From the NCBI RefSeq assembly GCF_009729095.1, contig NZ_VTGX01000001.1:248001-312000 (forward strand): a stretch of 64,000 bases of DNA, given 5' to 3'. Made by a program: the position numbers and the translations under genes. The first letter of the stretch is position 1; each line of letters starts with the position of its first letter. Of this stretch, positions 17,915 through 26,322 are shown piece after piece. Below the pieces are notes generated by a model. That model saw only the letters and a list, made by a program, of their open reading frames with translations, made no database searches and was not told where the DNA came from. Source of the stretch: Mycolicibacterium sp. CBMA 247 (lineage in GTDB: Bacteria > Actinomycetota > Actinomycetes > Mycobacteriales > Mycobacteriaceae).

Positions 17915-19125
17915 AAATCGTCGGACAGCGCGGCCGCCAGCTCCAGGGCGCGGCGCCGGTACGCCGGTCGCAGCAGGTCGAAATGGATCTCGGTGCCCGC
18001 GGCGATGTGCTTGTCCCACGGCAGCACGAACACCCGGCCCGGGGCCACGTGCTTCTGGAACTGATGTACCAGGTCCCCGGTGTTCACATTGGGTTTGCGT
18101 GGCCCGACGTGGTTGACCACGACGCAGGAGCGGTTCAGCAGCTCCTGGTGGCCGTTGTGCCGCAGCCAGTCCATCGTCACCGCCGCCTGGCGGGCACCGT
18201 CGATCGAGGCACTGGCCACGATGACCGCGCCCGACACCGTCGCCAGGACACCGCGGGCGGCCGGGGCGAACATGTCTGCCGCGCAATCGGCCAGGACCAG
18301 GTTGTAGTGCTTGGACACCGCGGCGGTGGCGGATTTCCAGTCCCCATCGTTGAAGGCCCGGCCCGCACCGCTGTACTCGTCGCTGGCCAGCACCTCGAGC
18401 TTGGACTCGTTCATGCTGGTGTAGGCCCGGACATCGTTGTAGCGCGACAGGTCCTTGGCAGCCAGGAGATCGCTCACGGTCGCCGCGGACTGCCGTCCGA
18501 CACGGTCGGCCAGGTTGCCGCTGGCGGGGTCGGCATCGACGGCCAGGATGCGATCGCCGCGCACCGCGCTCAGCACCGATCCGAGCGCGACGGTGACGGC
18601 GGTCTTGCCCACGCCACCCTTCAGGCCGAAGACGCCGATCTGGTGGGACTCACGCGCGGTGCGGCGCACCCTGGCGTACAGATCGAGTTCGTAGAGCTCG
18701 TCACGCGACAGCCCGAGGTTGATGCGGGTGGAGACGTATACCGCCCGCCGCCAGCCGCGACGTGGCTGCATCTTGACCGAGGAGCGCACTCCGACGCGGG
18801 CGAGATTGTCGATCGCGCGTGGCTCACCGGCCGCTGCGGGGACGGACTGCTCCAGGATCCAGCTGCCCGCCGAGGACGACCCGCTGATCGGGCGGCCCGG
18901 GACCACCGGGAGCTTGGTGGTGATCTCGCTTTCGCGAGGAGCGGCGAAATTCGAGGTCAGAACGACCGGCGGGGCTGATACCCGGGCGTCGCCGTGCCGA
19001 GACCGCCCGTTCGGCAGCGCCGCCACCGGGCCGCCCAGCAGGGCGTCAAGCCCGCCGTATGCCAGAGGGTCCCTGGCGTGTTTGGGATCTCTGGAGTACA
19101 TAAGCCGGTCGTCGTCGGCCGACAT
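17890..19125 (-). CDS. EspI-like MinD/ParA ATPase
   Basis: A 411-residue P-loop ATPase of the MinD/ParA group. The deviant Walker A KGGVGKT lies at residues 169-175, and the AVDADP switch region at about 194-199. The segment RGWRRAVYVSTRINLGLSRD and most of the ATPase half closely follow the C-terminal domain of EspI (Rv3876), the ESX-1-associated regulator, but the long proline-rich EspI N-terminus is replaced by a short variable region. No ESX genes are visible here, so this is a stand-alone paralogue. Its role is perhaps ATP-sensing control of secretion or envelope positioning. The C-terminus ends in the tandem repeat. Confidence 0.85.
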   Translation of the reverse strand: MSADDDRLMYSRDPKHARDPLAYGGLDALLGGPVAALPNGRSRHGDARVSAPPVVLTSNFAAPRESEITTKLPVVPGRPISGSSSAGSWILEQSVPAAAGEPRAIDNLARVGVRSSVKMQPRRGWRRAVYVSTRINLGLSRDELYELDLYARVRRTARESHQIGVFGLKGGVGKTAVTVALGSVLSAVRGDRILAVDADPASGNLADRVGRQSAATVSDLLAAKDLSRYNDVRAYTSMNESKLEVLASDEYSGAGRAFNDGDWKSATAAVSKHYNLVLADCAADMFAPAARGVLATVSGAVIVASASIDGARQAAVTMDWLRHNGHQELLNRSCVVVNHVGPRKPNVNTGDLVHQFQKHVAPGRVFVLPWDKHIAAGTEIHFDLLRPAYRRRALELAAALSDDFGGSAALA

Positions 19126-19326
19126 AGATACCTCTCAATCGCTCACTTGCTCCCCGACGCATCCGGGTTGGACCCCTCGGGTGTGCCGCCACACCGCCGC
19201 AGCCATCGTCGCACCGGCCGCACCGATCTGTCTGTGCGAGATCCCGTTACAACAGACCTGCATTATTGCCCACAACGTCGATCACAACCACCGCCGAACG
19301 CACGCCGAGGCGACCCAGCTACCAGG

Positions 19327-20250
19327 TCAGCCATGCAATGCACGGCGCAACGCGGCGCCTTGTAGCGCAAACAGTTGTTGGCTGACCTCCCACTCGGGAA
19401 GCAGCGAATCGAAGCCATGACAGGTCCCGGGAAACAGATGCAGTTCGGTGGCAACACCCTCGTCCAGCAGACGGCGCGCATAGTCGAGCGCTTCGTCGCG
19501 CAGCGGATCGAGTTCCGAGCAGGTGATCAGGGCGGGTGCCACACCCGCGAGTCCGGCGGCCCGAGCCGGCACGGCCGCGACCGCCACGTCCCGGCCGGCC
19601 AGATAGTGCCGCCACATCGCCACGGTCGCCGGACCGTCGAAACCCGGGGTGTCGGTGAACTCCTCCTTCGACCGGGTGAGCCGGTCATCGAGCACCGGCT
19701 GGTGCAGCGCCTGGAACACGACCGGCGGCGCCGAGCCCGCGGCGGCGTGCTGCGCCAGCAGCGCGGCCAGTGCGGCGCCGGCGCTGCTGCCGGCCACGGC
19801 AATGCGGCCCGCATCCACGTCGAGGTCGGTTGCCAATGTGGCCACCCAGTTCAGCACCACCATCGCGTCGTCGAACGCGGCCGGGTACGGATACTCGGGC
19901 GCCAACCGGTAGTCCATCGAGATCACCGTGCATCGGGCACGTCGGGCCAGCTCCACACATTGGATCTGGTCGGTGTCGAGGTTGCCAAGGACGAAGGCCC
20001 CTGAGTGGCAATAGACGACCGCGGGTGACGGCGAGGGCCCACCCCGGTAGATGCGCACTCCGATGGTGCGCCGTCCGAGCGCGACGCGGGCCCCGACGAT
20101 CTCCACGCCGGGGGTGTCGAGGGCCTGCGCGGCCTCACGGCGACGTTGATCCAGCGAGGTGCGCACCACCCCCAACTGGTCCCCGGTCAGGTCGGTGCGG
20201 GCCTCGGCGAACCCGCGCAATGCCGGGTCGAGGCGGTCTCGCCAGGACAT
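19327..20250 (-). CDS. Alpha/beta hydrolase (hormone-sensitive lipase family)
   Basis: A 307-residue esterase/lipase of the HSL type. The oxyanion motif appears as HSGAF (residues 82-86) instead of the usual HGGGF; the nucleophile is Ser156 in GSSAG. The acid is probably in ELDPLRDE (about 257) and the His in CHGFDSL (about 289). It hydrolyses small esters or lactones. It is the last gene of the seven-gene minus-strand operon, 3 nt after the Baeyer-Villiger-type monooxygenase, and hydrolysis of the ester made by that enzyme is a natural role (inference). Confidence 0.85.
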   Translation of the reverse strand: MSWRDRLDPALRGFAEARTDLTGDQLGVVRTSLDQRRREAAQALDTPGVEIVGARVALGRRTIGVRIYRGGPSPSPAVVYCHSGAFVLGNLDTDQIQCVELARRARCTVISMDYRLAPEYPYPAAFDDAMVVLNWVATLATDLDVDAGRIAVAGSSAGAALAALLAQHAAAGSAPPVVFQALHQPVLDDRLTRSKEEFTDTPGFDGPATVAMWRHYLAGRDVAVAAVPARAAGLAGVAPALITCSELDPLRDEALDYARRLLDEGVATELHLFPGTCHGFDSLLPEWEVSQQLFALQGAALRRALHG

Positions 20251-20253
20251 GGC

Positions 20254-21762
20254 TCAGCCGTCCGACCGATCGGAGGCCGCGGTGACCGGGGCCGGGTGGG
20301 TGGCGGGCGGATCGAATGCGTAGTCGGCGGACCGGAACCGGCGGGTCATCGTCCAGAACGCGCGGGCGCTGCGCGGCCATTGGGTGACAACGCGGCCGCT
20401 GGGTGCCCGGAAGTAGCTGCTGCACCTGGTCAGCCACACCGTGCCCTGCATCCACCGATCGATGTCGGCGAGGAACTCGGCCATTGCTTCGGCACGCACC
20501 GCCACATATGACTTACGTTTGCGCCGAAGGTGTTTCAACGCCCTCACCACGTAGCGGGCCTGCGCCTCCAGGATGAAGATGACGCTGTTGGACCCGACAT
20601 TGGTATTGGGGCCGTAGAGCATGAAGAAGTTGGGGAAGCCCGGCACCGTCATCCCCAGGTAGGCAAAAGCTCCCTCACTCCAGGTGTCATGCAGCGACAC
20701 CCCGCGCTCGCCGATCACCTCGATCTGCCCCAGATAATCAGCCGCCGCATAGCCGGTGGCGCACACCACCACGTCGACGTCGAGTTCCCGGCCGTCCTCG
20801 GTGACCAGCGACCGGGCCCGCAGCGTACGGGCCGGACTGGACACCACCTCGACGTTGGGCCGGGTCAGGGTCGCGATGAAATCCGGTGAGAACACCAGCC
20901 GCTTGCAGCCCAGCGGATGATCCGGGGTGAGCCGGGCCCGCAATTCCTCATCGGAGACGGTTGATTCGAGGAGGTTGAGCGCAATCGCCTTGAATTCCTG
21001 GGTTTTGTCGCTGCCGTTCTCGATGACAGCGATGTTGGACTCGCTTCGCAGCCACAGCCGGGTCCGGTAGATCTTCTTCGCGAGCGGTACGCGGGCGAAC
21101 AGCCAGCGCTCCCGCTCGGTGTACGGCCGGTCGGGCTTCGGCAGCACCCAGGTCGCAGAACGCTGCACCGAGTACACCTTCTCGGCCACCTTGGCGATCT
21201 CCGGAACCACTTGGGAGGCAGTTGATCCGGTGCCGAGCACAGCCACCCGGGCGCCGTCGAGCTCAACGTCGTGGTCCCAGTTGGCGGTGTGCATGAGGGT
21301 GCCGGTGAACGGTTCCTCTCTCACCAGGTCCGGTTGCAGCGGCTGGGTGAACAGGCCGATCGCCGAGACCACGATGCCGAAGCGGTGTTGCGCACCGGAC
21401 CCGGTGGTCAGGACCCAACTGTTGGTGTCGGCGTCCCATCGCGCCGCGGTGATCTCGGTGTTCAGCTGCAGGTGCGGCCCCAACCGGTAGCCCTCGGCGC
21501 ACCGCTCGAAGTACTCCAGGATCTCCGGCTGTCCCGCCCACAGCCGGCTCCAGTCGGCATTGAGGTCGAAGGAGTAGGAGTACAGGTGTGATTTCACGTC
21601 GCAGGCCAAGCCCGGATAGGTGTTGATCCGCCAGGTTCCGCCGACCCCGTCCTCGCGGTCGAAGATGGTGAAGTCGTGAAAACCCGCCTTTTTCAGGAAG
21701 ATTCCGAGCGCCAACCCACCCGGGCCGGCCCCGATGATCCCTACTGATGGTGATGTGGACAT
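20254..21762 (-). CDS. Baeyer-Villiger-type flavin monooxygenase
   Basis: A 502-residue FAD/NADPH monooxygenase. The first Rossmann loop is GAGPGG (11-16), and the second is GTGSTA (177-182). Between them is the Baeyer-Villiger fingerprint FxGxxxHxxxW, seen as FTGTLMHTANW (152-162). It would insert oxygen next to a ketone, giving an ester or lactone. An open extension upstream runs through the SDR gene in another frame and is not coding; ATG 21762 follows GGATAGGG, with ATG 21786 as an alternative that overlaps the SDR gene. It sits between the SDR (ketone maker) and the esterase. Confidence 0.9.
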   Translation of the reverse strand: MSTSPSVGIIGAGPGGLALGIFLKKAGFHDFTIFDREDGVGGTWRINTYPGLACDVKSHLYSYSFDLNADWSRLWAGQPEILEYFERCAEGYRLGPHLQLNTEITAARWDADTNSWVLTTGSGAQHRFGIVVSAIGLFTQPLQPDLVREEPFTGTLMHTANWDHDVELDGARVAVLGTGSTASQVVPEIAKVAEKVYSVQRSATWVLPKPDRPYTERERWLFARVPLAKKIYRTRLWLRSESNIAVIENGSDKTQEFKAIALNLLESTVSDEELRARLTPDHPLGCKRLVFSPDFIATLTRPNVEVVSSPARTLRARSLVTEDGRELDVDVVVCATGYAAADYLGQIEVIGERGVSLHDTWSEGAFAYLGMTVPGFPNFFMLYGPNTNVGSNSVIFILEAQARYVVRALKHLRRKRKSYVAVRAEAMAEFLADIDRWMQGTVWLTRCSSYFRAPSGRVVTQWPRSARAFWTMTRRFRSADYAFDPPATHPAPVTAASDRSDG

Positions 21763-21767
21763 CGGCC

Positions 21768-22499
21768 CTATCCGATCTGCAGACATTGGCCGCCGTCGAC
21801 GAGGAGTTCGGAGCCGGTGATGAAGGCGGCCTGGGACGACAGCAGAAACGCCACGGCGTCGGCGATTTCGGTAGGCGTGCCCAGCCGGCCCAGGGTGGCC
21901 CGGTCCACCAACCGGGCCTGGGTGGACTCGTCGAGCATCGGTGTCTCGACGGGCCCGGGGAACACCGCGTTGACCCGGATCCCGTCGCGGCCCAGTTCGG
22001 CGGCGGCCAGCTGGGTGAGCCCGCGTAGCGCCCACTTCGACGAGCCATAGGCCGCGTGGTGCGGGAACGGGCGGACGGCACCGGTACTGCAGGTGTTCAC
22101 CACGGCGGCGCGGTCGGCCCGCCGCAACGGGTCGAGCGCCGCCTGCAACCCCAGGAACGGACCCAGACAGTTGACCCGCCAGGAGCCTTCGAATCCGGCC
22201 GGAGTTTCCTCGGCGATCGAGGCCCTGTGCAGCACACCGGCATTGTTGACCAGCGCGTTGAGCCCGCCGAACCGCTCCACCGTGCCTTGTACCGCGGCCT
22301 GCCACTGCTCGGCCGAGGTGACATCCAGCTTGACGGCCAGCACACTGTCACCGAATTCGGCTGTGCTGGAGGCCAGTTCGTCGATCAGCAGATCAGCCGC
22401 GGTCACCCGGTAGCCGTCGGCCACCAGTCGGCGCACGATGGCCGCACCCTGGCCGCGGGCGGCACCGGTCACCAGTGCGACCCGTTCGCTGCTCGGCAC
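21768..22499 (-). CDS. Short-chain dehydrogenase/reductase
   Basis: A 243-residue classical SDR. The cofactor loop TGAARGQG lies at residues 11-18, the NNAG motif near 89-92, catalytic Ser in CSTGAV (about 139), and YGSSK (Tyr/Lys near 153-157). It oxidises a secondary alcohol or reduces a ketone with NAD(P). Its position immediately upstream of the Baeyer-Villiger enzyme suggests it makes the ketone substrate (inference). It is 11 nt downstream of the aldolase-like gene in the same operon. Confidence 0.9.
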   Translation of the reverse strand: MPSSERVALVTGAARGQGAAIVRRLVADGYRVTAADLLIDELASSTAEFGDSVLAVKLDVTSAEQWQAAVQGTVERFGGLNALVNNAGVLHRASIAEETPAGFEGSWRVNCLGPFLGLQAALDPLRRADRAAVVNTCSTGAVRPFPHHAAYGSSKWALRGLTQLAAAELGRDGIRVNAVFPGPVETPMLDESTQARLVDRATLGRLGTPTEIADAVAFLLSSQAAFITGSELLVDGGQCLQIG

Positions 22500-22510
22500 T
22501 GCTCCTGCGT

Positions 22511-23338
22511 TCAGTTGTAGCCTCCTCGTTCGGTGCCGGTCGGAGCCTGCCCGGTTGCGGACGGCCCACTGGCATTTCCTATCGTTTCGCTTCCTCTGGC
22601 CTCGTTCAGGTGCTCGGTGGCACCGCGGCGCAGTGCCACCGATTCCGAGGCCAGGGTGATCATCCGGAAGCCGAGACCGGCCATGGCCTTTCCGAGTTTT
22701 CCTGCCCCGGCATGGATTCCGGTCACCAGACCGGCCGCATGGGCGGCGGTCTGAATCGCGACCATCGCCGCACGCACTTCGGGGTGTGTCCAGGCGTCGG
22801 AGTGCTGGTATCCCATCGAGATGGCAAGGTCCGCCGGGCCGACGTAGACCCCGGTGAGTCCGGGCACCGCGCAGATCTCCTCGGCGGCGGCCAGACCCCG
22901 CGCCGTCTCGATCATCGCGAACACGCTCACCCTGGCTTCCAGCTCGGCGGTGTCCTGCCCCAGGCCGGCCCGTAGCGGCCCGAAGCTGCGCACCCCGGCG
23001 GGGGCATACCTGGTGGCGGCCACCGCCGCTGCGGCCTGCTCGGCGGATTCCACCATGGCGATGATCACCGCGTCGGCGCCGGCGTCGAGCACCCGGCCGA
23101 TCGGGGCGGGATCAGCCGACGGCAATCGCACCGCGGTCGCGATCGGCACATGCTCGAGCCGGCGCAGCAGCAGTGCCACGTCGGCGTCGTCGAGATATCC
23201 GTGCTGCACGTCGAATCCGACGTAGTGGTAGCCGGCCGCCGTGAACTCCTCGGGGCCGATGATCGTGGGCCCGACCACCCAGCCGCCCCAGACCTGAGGA
23301 TTGCCCGCCAGCGCGTCCTGCAGTCTGCTGGGGCTCAT
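22511..23338 (-). CDS. HpcH/HpaI aldolase/citrate lyase family protein
   Basis: A 275-residue TIM-barrel class II aldolase-like protein. Family landmarks are FDVQHGYLDDADV (about 42-54), the metal-ligand Glu in MIETARGLAAAEEI (about 147-160) and YVGPADLAISMGY (about 168-180). It cleaves a 2-keto-4-hydroxy acid to pyruvate and an aldehyde, or acts on a related acyl-CoA. ATG 23338 overlaps the stop of the upstream dehydrogenase (ATGA). An open extension beyond it lies in the wrong frame over that gene. The C-terminal 30 residues are low-complexity. Confidence 0.87.
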   Translation of the reverse strand: MSPSRLQDALAGNPQVWGGWVVGPTIIGPEEFTAAGYHYVGFDVQHGYLDDADVALLLRRLEHVPIATAVRLPSADPAPIGRVLDAGADAVIIAMVESAEQAAAAVAATRYAPAGVRSFGPLRAGLGQDTAELEARVSVFAMIETARGLAAAEEICAVPGLTGVYVGPADLAISMGYQHSDAWTHPEVRAAMVAIQTAAHAAGLVTGIHAGAGKLGKAMAGLGFRMITLASESVALRRGATEHLNEARGSETIGNASGPSATGQAPTGTERGGYN

Positions 23339-24303
23339 CGGGTGATCGCGATCTTGACGCGCTCGGGCACCGGACGGCAGGCGGTTTCGAACGCCTGCTG
23401 CACCTCGCCGAAGCCGAAGGTGTGGGTTACATAGCCGGGCAGCAGGTCGGGATGTTCGCGGGCAAACTCGTCGGCCTGGCGCAGCACACGCTGGCGGTCC
23501 AGTGTGACACCGGATTTCAGCGTGAGGTTGTTGCGGAGCATGGTGCGCATGCTGATCGGGTAACTGTCGTCGTCGGGCACGCCGAAGTAGAACACCGTGC
23601 CACGGAAGGCGGCGGCCTCCAACGCGTGGTTGAGCGTCGCGACCTGATGCCCGACGGCCTCGATGACGATATCGGGCCTGCCGGTGGCCCCCAGGTGCCT
23701 GACCCACCGATCGCTGGTGGCCCGGACCGCGTCGTCGACCCCGAATCGGGAGGCGATCGCGGCGCGGTCCACCGGGTCCACACCGGTGACCCGATCTGCT
23801 CCCAAAGCCTTTGCCACATACGAAAACAACAACCCGATCGAGCCCTGCCCGATGACCGCGACGTGGCGGCCCGACAGCCCCGGCAGCTGCTCGACCGCAT
23901 ACAGGACACATGCCAGCGGCTGCAGGCCGACGGCCAGATGCGGGCTGAGCGCAGGGTCATAGGACACCAGCCCGGCTCCGTCGGCGACCACGCGGCCCAT
24001 CAGGCCGTCGAAGCCCGAGGCCCAACCCACCACTCGCTCCCCCGGCCGGTGATTCCGATGGCGACTGGCGAGCACCTCGCCGACGATCTCGTGGATCGGG
24101 AAGCCGTTCATCTCCGCCGCGCAGTGGCCGGTGTCACCCGGCAGCTTGCCTTGGGTGCCGCGGAATCCAGGGAGATCACTGCCGCAGATCCCGGCGGCGA
24201 GGAATTCGAGCAGCACCTGGCCGTCGGCCAATGATTCGGGTGACGGCTCTGAAACCTCGTGCCGCTCAAACGTATACGGTGCAACAAGTCGATACGACCA
24301 CAC
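23335..24303 (-). CDS. Medium-chain alcohol dehydrogenase-like protein
   Basis: A 322-residue MDR-superfamily oxidoreductase. The catalytic-zinc-type motif ICGSD (Cys40) is followed by HEIVGEV (about 71-77), and the NAD(P) loop is GQGSIG (about 151-156). The four-cysteine structural-zinc lobe of classical alcohol dehydrogenases is not visible, so it is a shortened variant closer to threonine/sorbitol dehydrogenase-like branches. It probably oxidises an alcohol intermediate of the pathway. It overlaps the aldolase gene by 4 nt and follows the P450 gene after 1 nt. Confidence 0.83.
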   Translation of the reverse strand: MWSYRLVAPYTFERHEVSEPSPESLADGQVLLEFLAAGICGSDLPGFRGTQGKLPGDTGHCAAEMNGFPIHEIVGEVLASRHRNHRPGERVVGWASGFDGLMGRVVADGAGLVSYDPALSPHLAVGLQPLACVLYAVEQLPGLSGRHVAVIGQGSIGLLFSYVAKALGADRVTGVDPVDRAAIASRFGVDDAVRATSDRWVRHLGATGRPDIVIEAVGHQVATLNHALEAAAFRGTVFYFGVPDDDSYPISMRTMLRNNLTLKSGVTLDRQRVLRQADEFAREHPDLLPGYVTHTFGFGEVQQAFETACRPVPERVKIAITR

Positions 24304-24304
24304 A

Positions 24305-25534
24305 TCACACCTCCACGGGGATGTTGTTCCAGCCCCACTGAAAACTCGACGGCGGCCGGGACGCCGCGGCCTCGTCGATGCGGTAGTCCGGCACGCGTTT
24401 GAGGAACTCCTGGATCATGATCGTGATCTCCAACCGGGCCACGTGTACACCGAGGCAGAAGTGCTGGCCGTGGCCGAACGACAACAGCCGTTCGATGGGC
24501 CGGTTCCACACGAAGTCGTCCGGATTGTCGTACTCCCGTTCGTCGCGGGCGCCCGAGGCCAACAGGGTGATGACGCGTTGACCGGGATTGATGGTGGTGC
24601 CGTGAATGGTGTAGGGCCGCCGTACCGTTCGGGCGAACCATTGCGCGGGTGCACTGTGCCGGATGATCTCTTCACGGGCGACCGGCACGTTGCCGTCGAG
24701 ATCGGAACGGACTGCGGCCAATTGATCGGGATGCCGAAACAACTGCCACAGCCCGGTCGCGGTGATCTTCGGGACCGTTTCGGTGCCGCCGATGAACACA
24801 CCGAGCATCTGCACAGCGGCTTCCATGTCGCCGAAGGCCGAGCCGTCGGGCAGCCGGAAATCGATCAGGCTGTCGGCGATCGGCACACTACCGTCGTGGC
24901 CTTCGGCGCGCCTGCGCTCGATGATCGGGGTGAGATAGGACAGGTAGCCGGGCCGGGCATTGCCGACCTCGACGCCTTCCCCTGGTTGCGCGAGGCTGCC
25001 CGCGTTGACCGTGTCCAGCACCTCCGGTGCGAGATCGACTGGTAACCCGACGAATTCGCAGACCATCGCGGCCGCGACGATTCCACCGTAATCCTGCGTC
25101 AGGTCGAATTTGCCACGCGGCAACAACTCGTCGAGGCGCTCGTTGGCCAGCGTCCGGATCTTCTCGGCCAGCCTGGCCGCCGACCGCGGCCGGAACTGCG
25201 CCGACGTGCACCGTCGCACGTTCTCATAGATCGGCGAGTCGAAGTTGGCGTGAAAAGGCATGGGATGCAACGGCGGATCGGAAGTCGGGCCGTCGTTGTG
25301 GTGGCCCAGCACGTTCGCGGCGGGCAGTGTCCCCTCGGAGGCGACGAAGGTTCCGTCGTTGACTCCGAGCATTTCCCAGATGTCGCCGAACCGGGACAGC
25401 GCATAGGTGTCCCACTTGTCGATGTAGTACACCGGGTACTCGTCGCGCAGGATCCGGTAGTACGGCAGCGGGTTGGCCATCACCTCCGGATCGAACGGAT
25501 CGTAGGTGAAACCCTGCAGTACGGGCTGATTCAT
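24305..25534 (-). CDS. Cytochrome P450 (operon of the Baeyer-Villiger enzyme)
   Basis: A 409-residue soluble P450. The heme motif is FGHGQHFCLG with ligand Cys360. The I-helix oxygen-binding segment reads IGGTETV, where many P450s have AGxxT, and the K-helix ExxR type residues precede it. It hydroxylates an unknown hydrophobic substrate; no ferredoxin gene is adjacent. It is the second gene of the operon, 7 nt downstream of the tandem alpha/beta-barrel gene, and is therefore likely the entry step of the pathway (inference). Confidence 0.92.
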   Translation of the reverse strand: MNQPVLQGFTYDPFDPEVMANPLPYYRILRDEYPVYYIDKWDTYALSRFGDIWEMLGVNDGTFVASEGTLPAANVLGHHNDGPTSDPPLHPMPFHANFDSPIYENVRRCTSAQFRPRSAARLAEKIRTLANERLDELLPRGKFDLTQDYGGIVAAAMVCEFVGLPVDLAPEVLDTVNAGSLAQPGEGVEVGNARPGYLSYLTPIIERRRAEGHDGSVPIADSLIDFRLPDGSAFGDMEAAVQMLGVFIGGTETVPKITATGLWQLFRHPDQLAAVRSDLDGNVPVAREEIIRHSAPAQWFARTVRRPYTIHGTTINPGQRVITLLASGARDEREYDNPDDFVWNRPIERLLSFGHGQHFCLGVHVARLEITIMIQEFLKRVPDYRIDEAAASRPPSSFQWGWNNIPVEV

Positions 25535-25541
25535 GGCAGGC

Positions 25542-26246
25542 CTACTTCAACGGCGACGGCGGCAGGGCCGAGAGGATCGAGTCCTCCCAGCCGTCTCGGA
25601 GCGCGGGAGCCACGCTCATCCAGGTGACGATCTCCGCGGGCGGGTCACCTTTCCAGGACGGGTAATGGTTTTCGAAGCAGTCCCAGTCGTCGTCGAGCGC
25701 CCAGTAGTGGATCACCTCGTTGAACCGGAACGTGGTGATGAACGAGCCCAGCCAGCGCTTGCCGGTCGACTCAGACCACGGCACATAGAGCCGCTCCAGC
25801 TCACGGATGTAGTCATCCTGACGGCCGGGCTTGGTCTGCATGATCTCCTGGATCACCAGGCCGGCCCGGAAGCCGGACTCCCGCAGTTGCGCCAGCGTCT
25901 TGTTGTACTTGCCCGCGTACATGATTCGGCCCTCACCACGGGCCCCGATCTCCGACAGATACGTCGCCCACTGCAGTGCCGGCTTTTCATGGCTGCCGCC
26001 CGCGGCCTGTGCCCTACCGATGCGGGCGTAGTCCGCGAAAGCGTCGATCTCCCAGATGATCGTCACCTGCGGCCAGTGCCCGTTGTAGGGCGTGGTCTCC
26101 CACACTGCGAACAGCCGGGCGCCGAGGTCTTCCATCATCGGCCGATACACCTCGCCGAATATTTCTGTGAATTGGCCAGTCCGGCCCGACCCCAGGTCGA
26201 TGGTCTCGTGCAGATACAGCAGCGTGTGGCCATAGAACTTCTTCAT
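25542..26246 (-). CDS. Tandem dimeric alpha/beta-barrel-like protein of unknown function
   Basis: A 234-residue protein, first gene of the catabolic operon. The two halves look alike: HETIDLGSGRTGQFTEIFG followed by LGARLFAVWETT and TIIWEID in residues 13-75, and QEIMQTKPGRQDDYIRELE followed by RWLGSFITTFRF and HYWALDD in residues 131-190. This is the pattern of a duplicated NIPSNAP/ferredoxin-like alpha/beta barrel. No named family is recognised with certainty. Its linkage to a P450 and a lactonase suggests a pathway enzyme or a small-ligand-binding protein. The start at 26246 is 76 nt from the divergent SMP-30 gene. Confidence 0.7.
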   Translation of the reverse strand: MKKFYGHTLLYLHETIDLGSGRTGQFTEIFGEVYRPMMEDLGARLFAVWETTPYNGHWPQVTIIWEIDAFADYARIGRAQAAGGSHEKPALQWATYLSEIGARGEGRIMYAGKYNKTLAQLRESGFRAGLVIQEIMQTKPGRQDDYIRELERLYVPWSESTGKRWLGSFITTFRFNEVIHYWALDDDWDCFENHYPSWKGDPPAEIVTWMSVAPALRDGWEDSILSALPPSPLK

Positions 26247-26283
26247 CTAGGGCGCTCCGGTGGTTGACAGTGACACCCTGCGA

Positions 26284-26313
26284 GCGTGACACTTGAGGCG
26301 TGTTTTGTAAAGG
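26284..26313 (+). promoter_or_regulatory. GCKTKACA-N14-TGTMAMGC dyad, copy 2
   Basis: GCGTGACA (26284-26291), 14 nt, TGTAAAGG (26306-26313), ending 9 nt before ATG 26323. It sits in the shared region between the minus-strand operon and the SMP-30 gene, so it could control both directions. Confidence 0.6.
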
Positions 26314-26322
26314 TACGGGGAC

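Noticed and set aside
20254..22305. A 683-residue continuous frame suggesting an SDR-monooxygenase fusion
   Set aside because: The upstream 180 residues are an out-of-frame reading of the SDR gene, which is intact in its own frame; the monooxygenase starts at 21762 behind a ribosome site.
22511..23911. A longer start for the HpcH aldolase gene
   Set aside because: The added residues are a shadow of the dehydrogenase gene; ATG 23338 overlaps its stop in the normal coupled manner.
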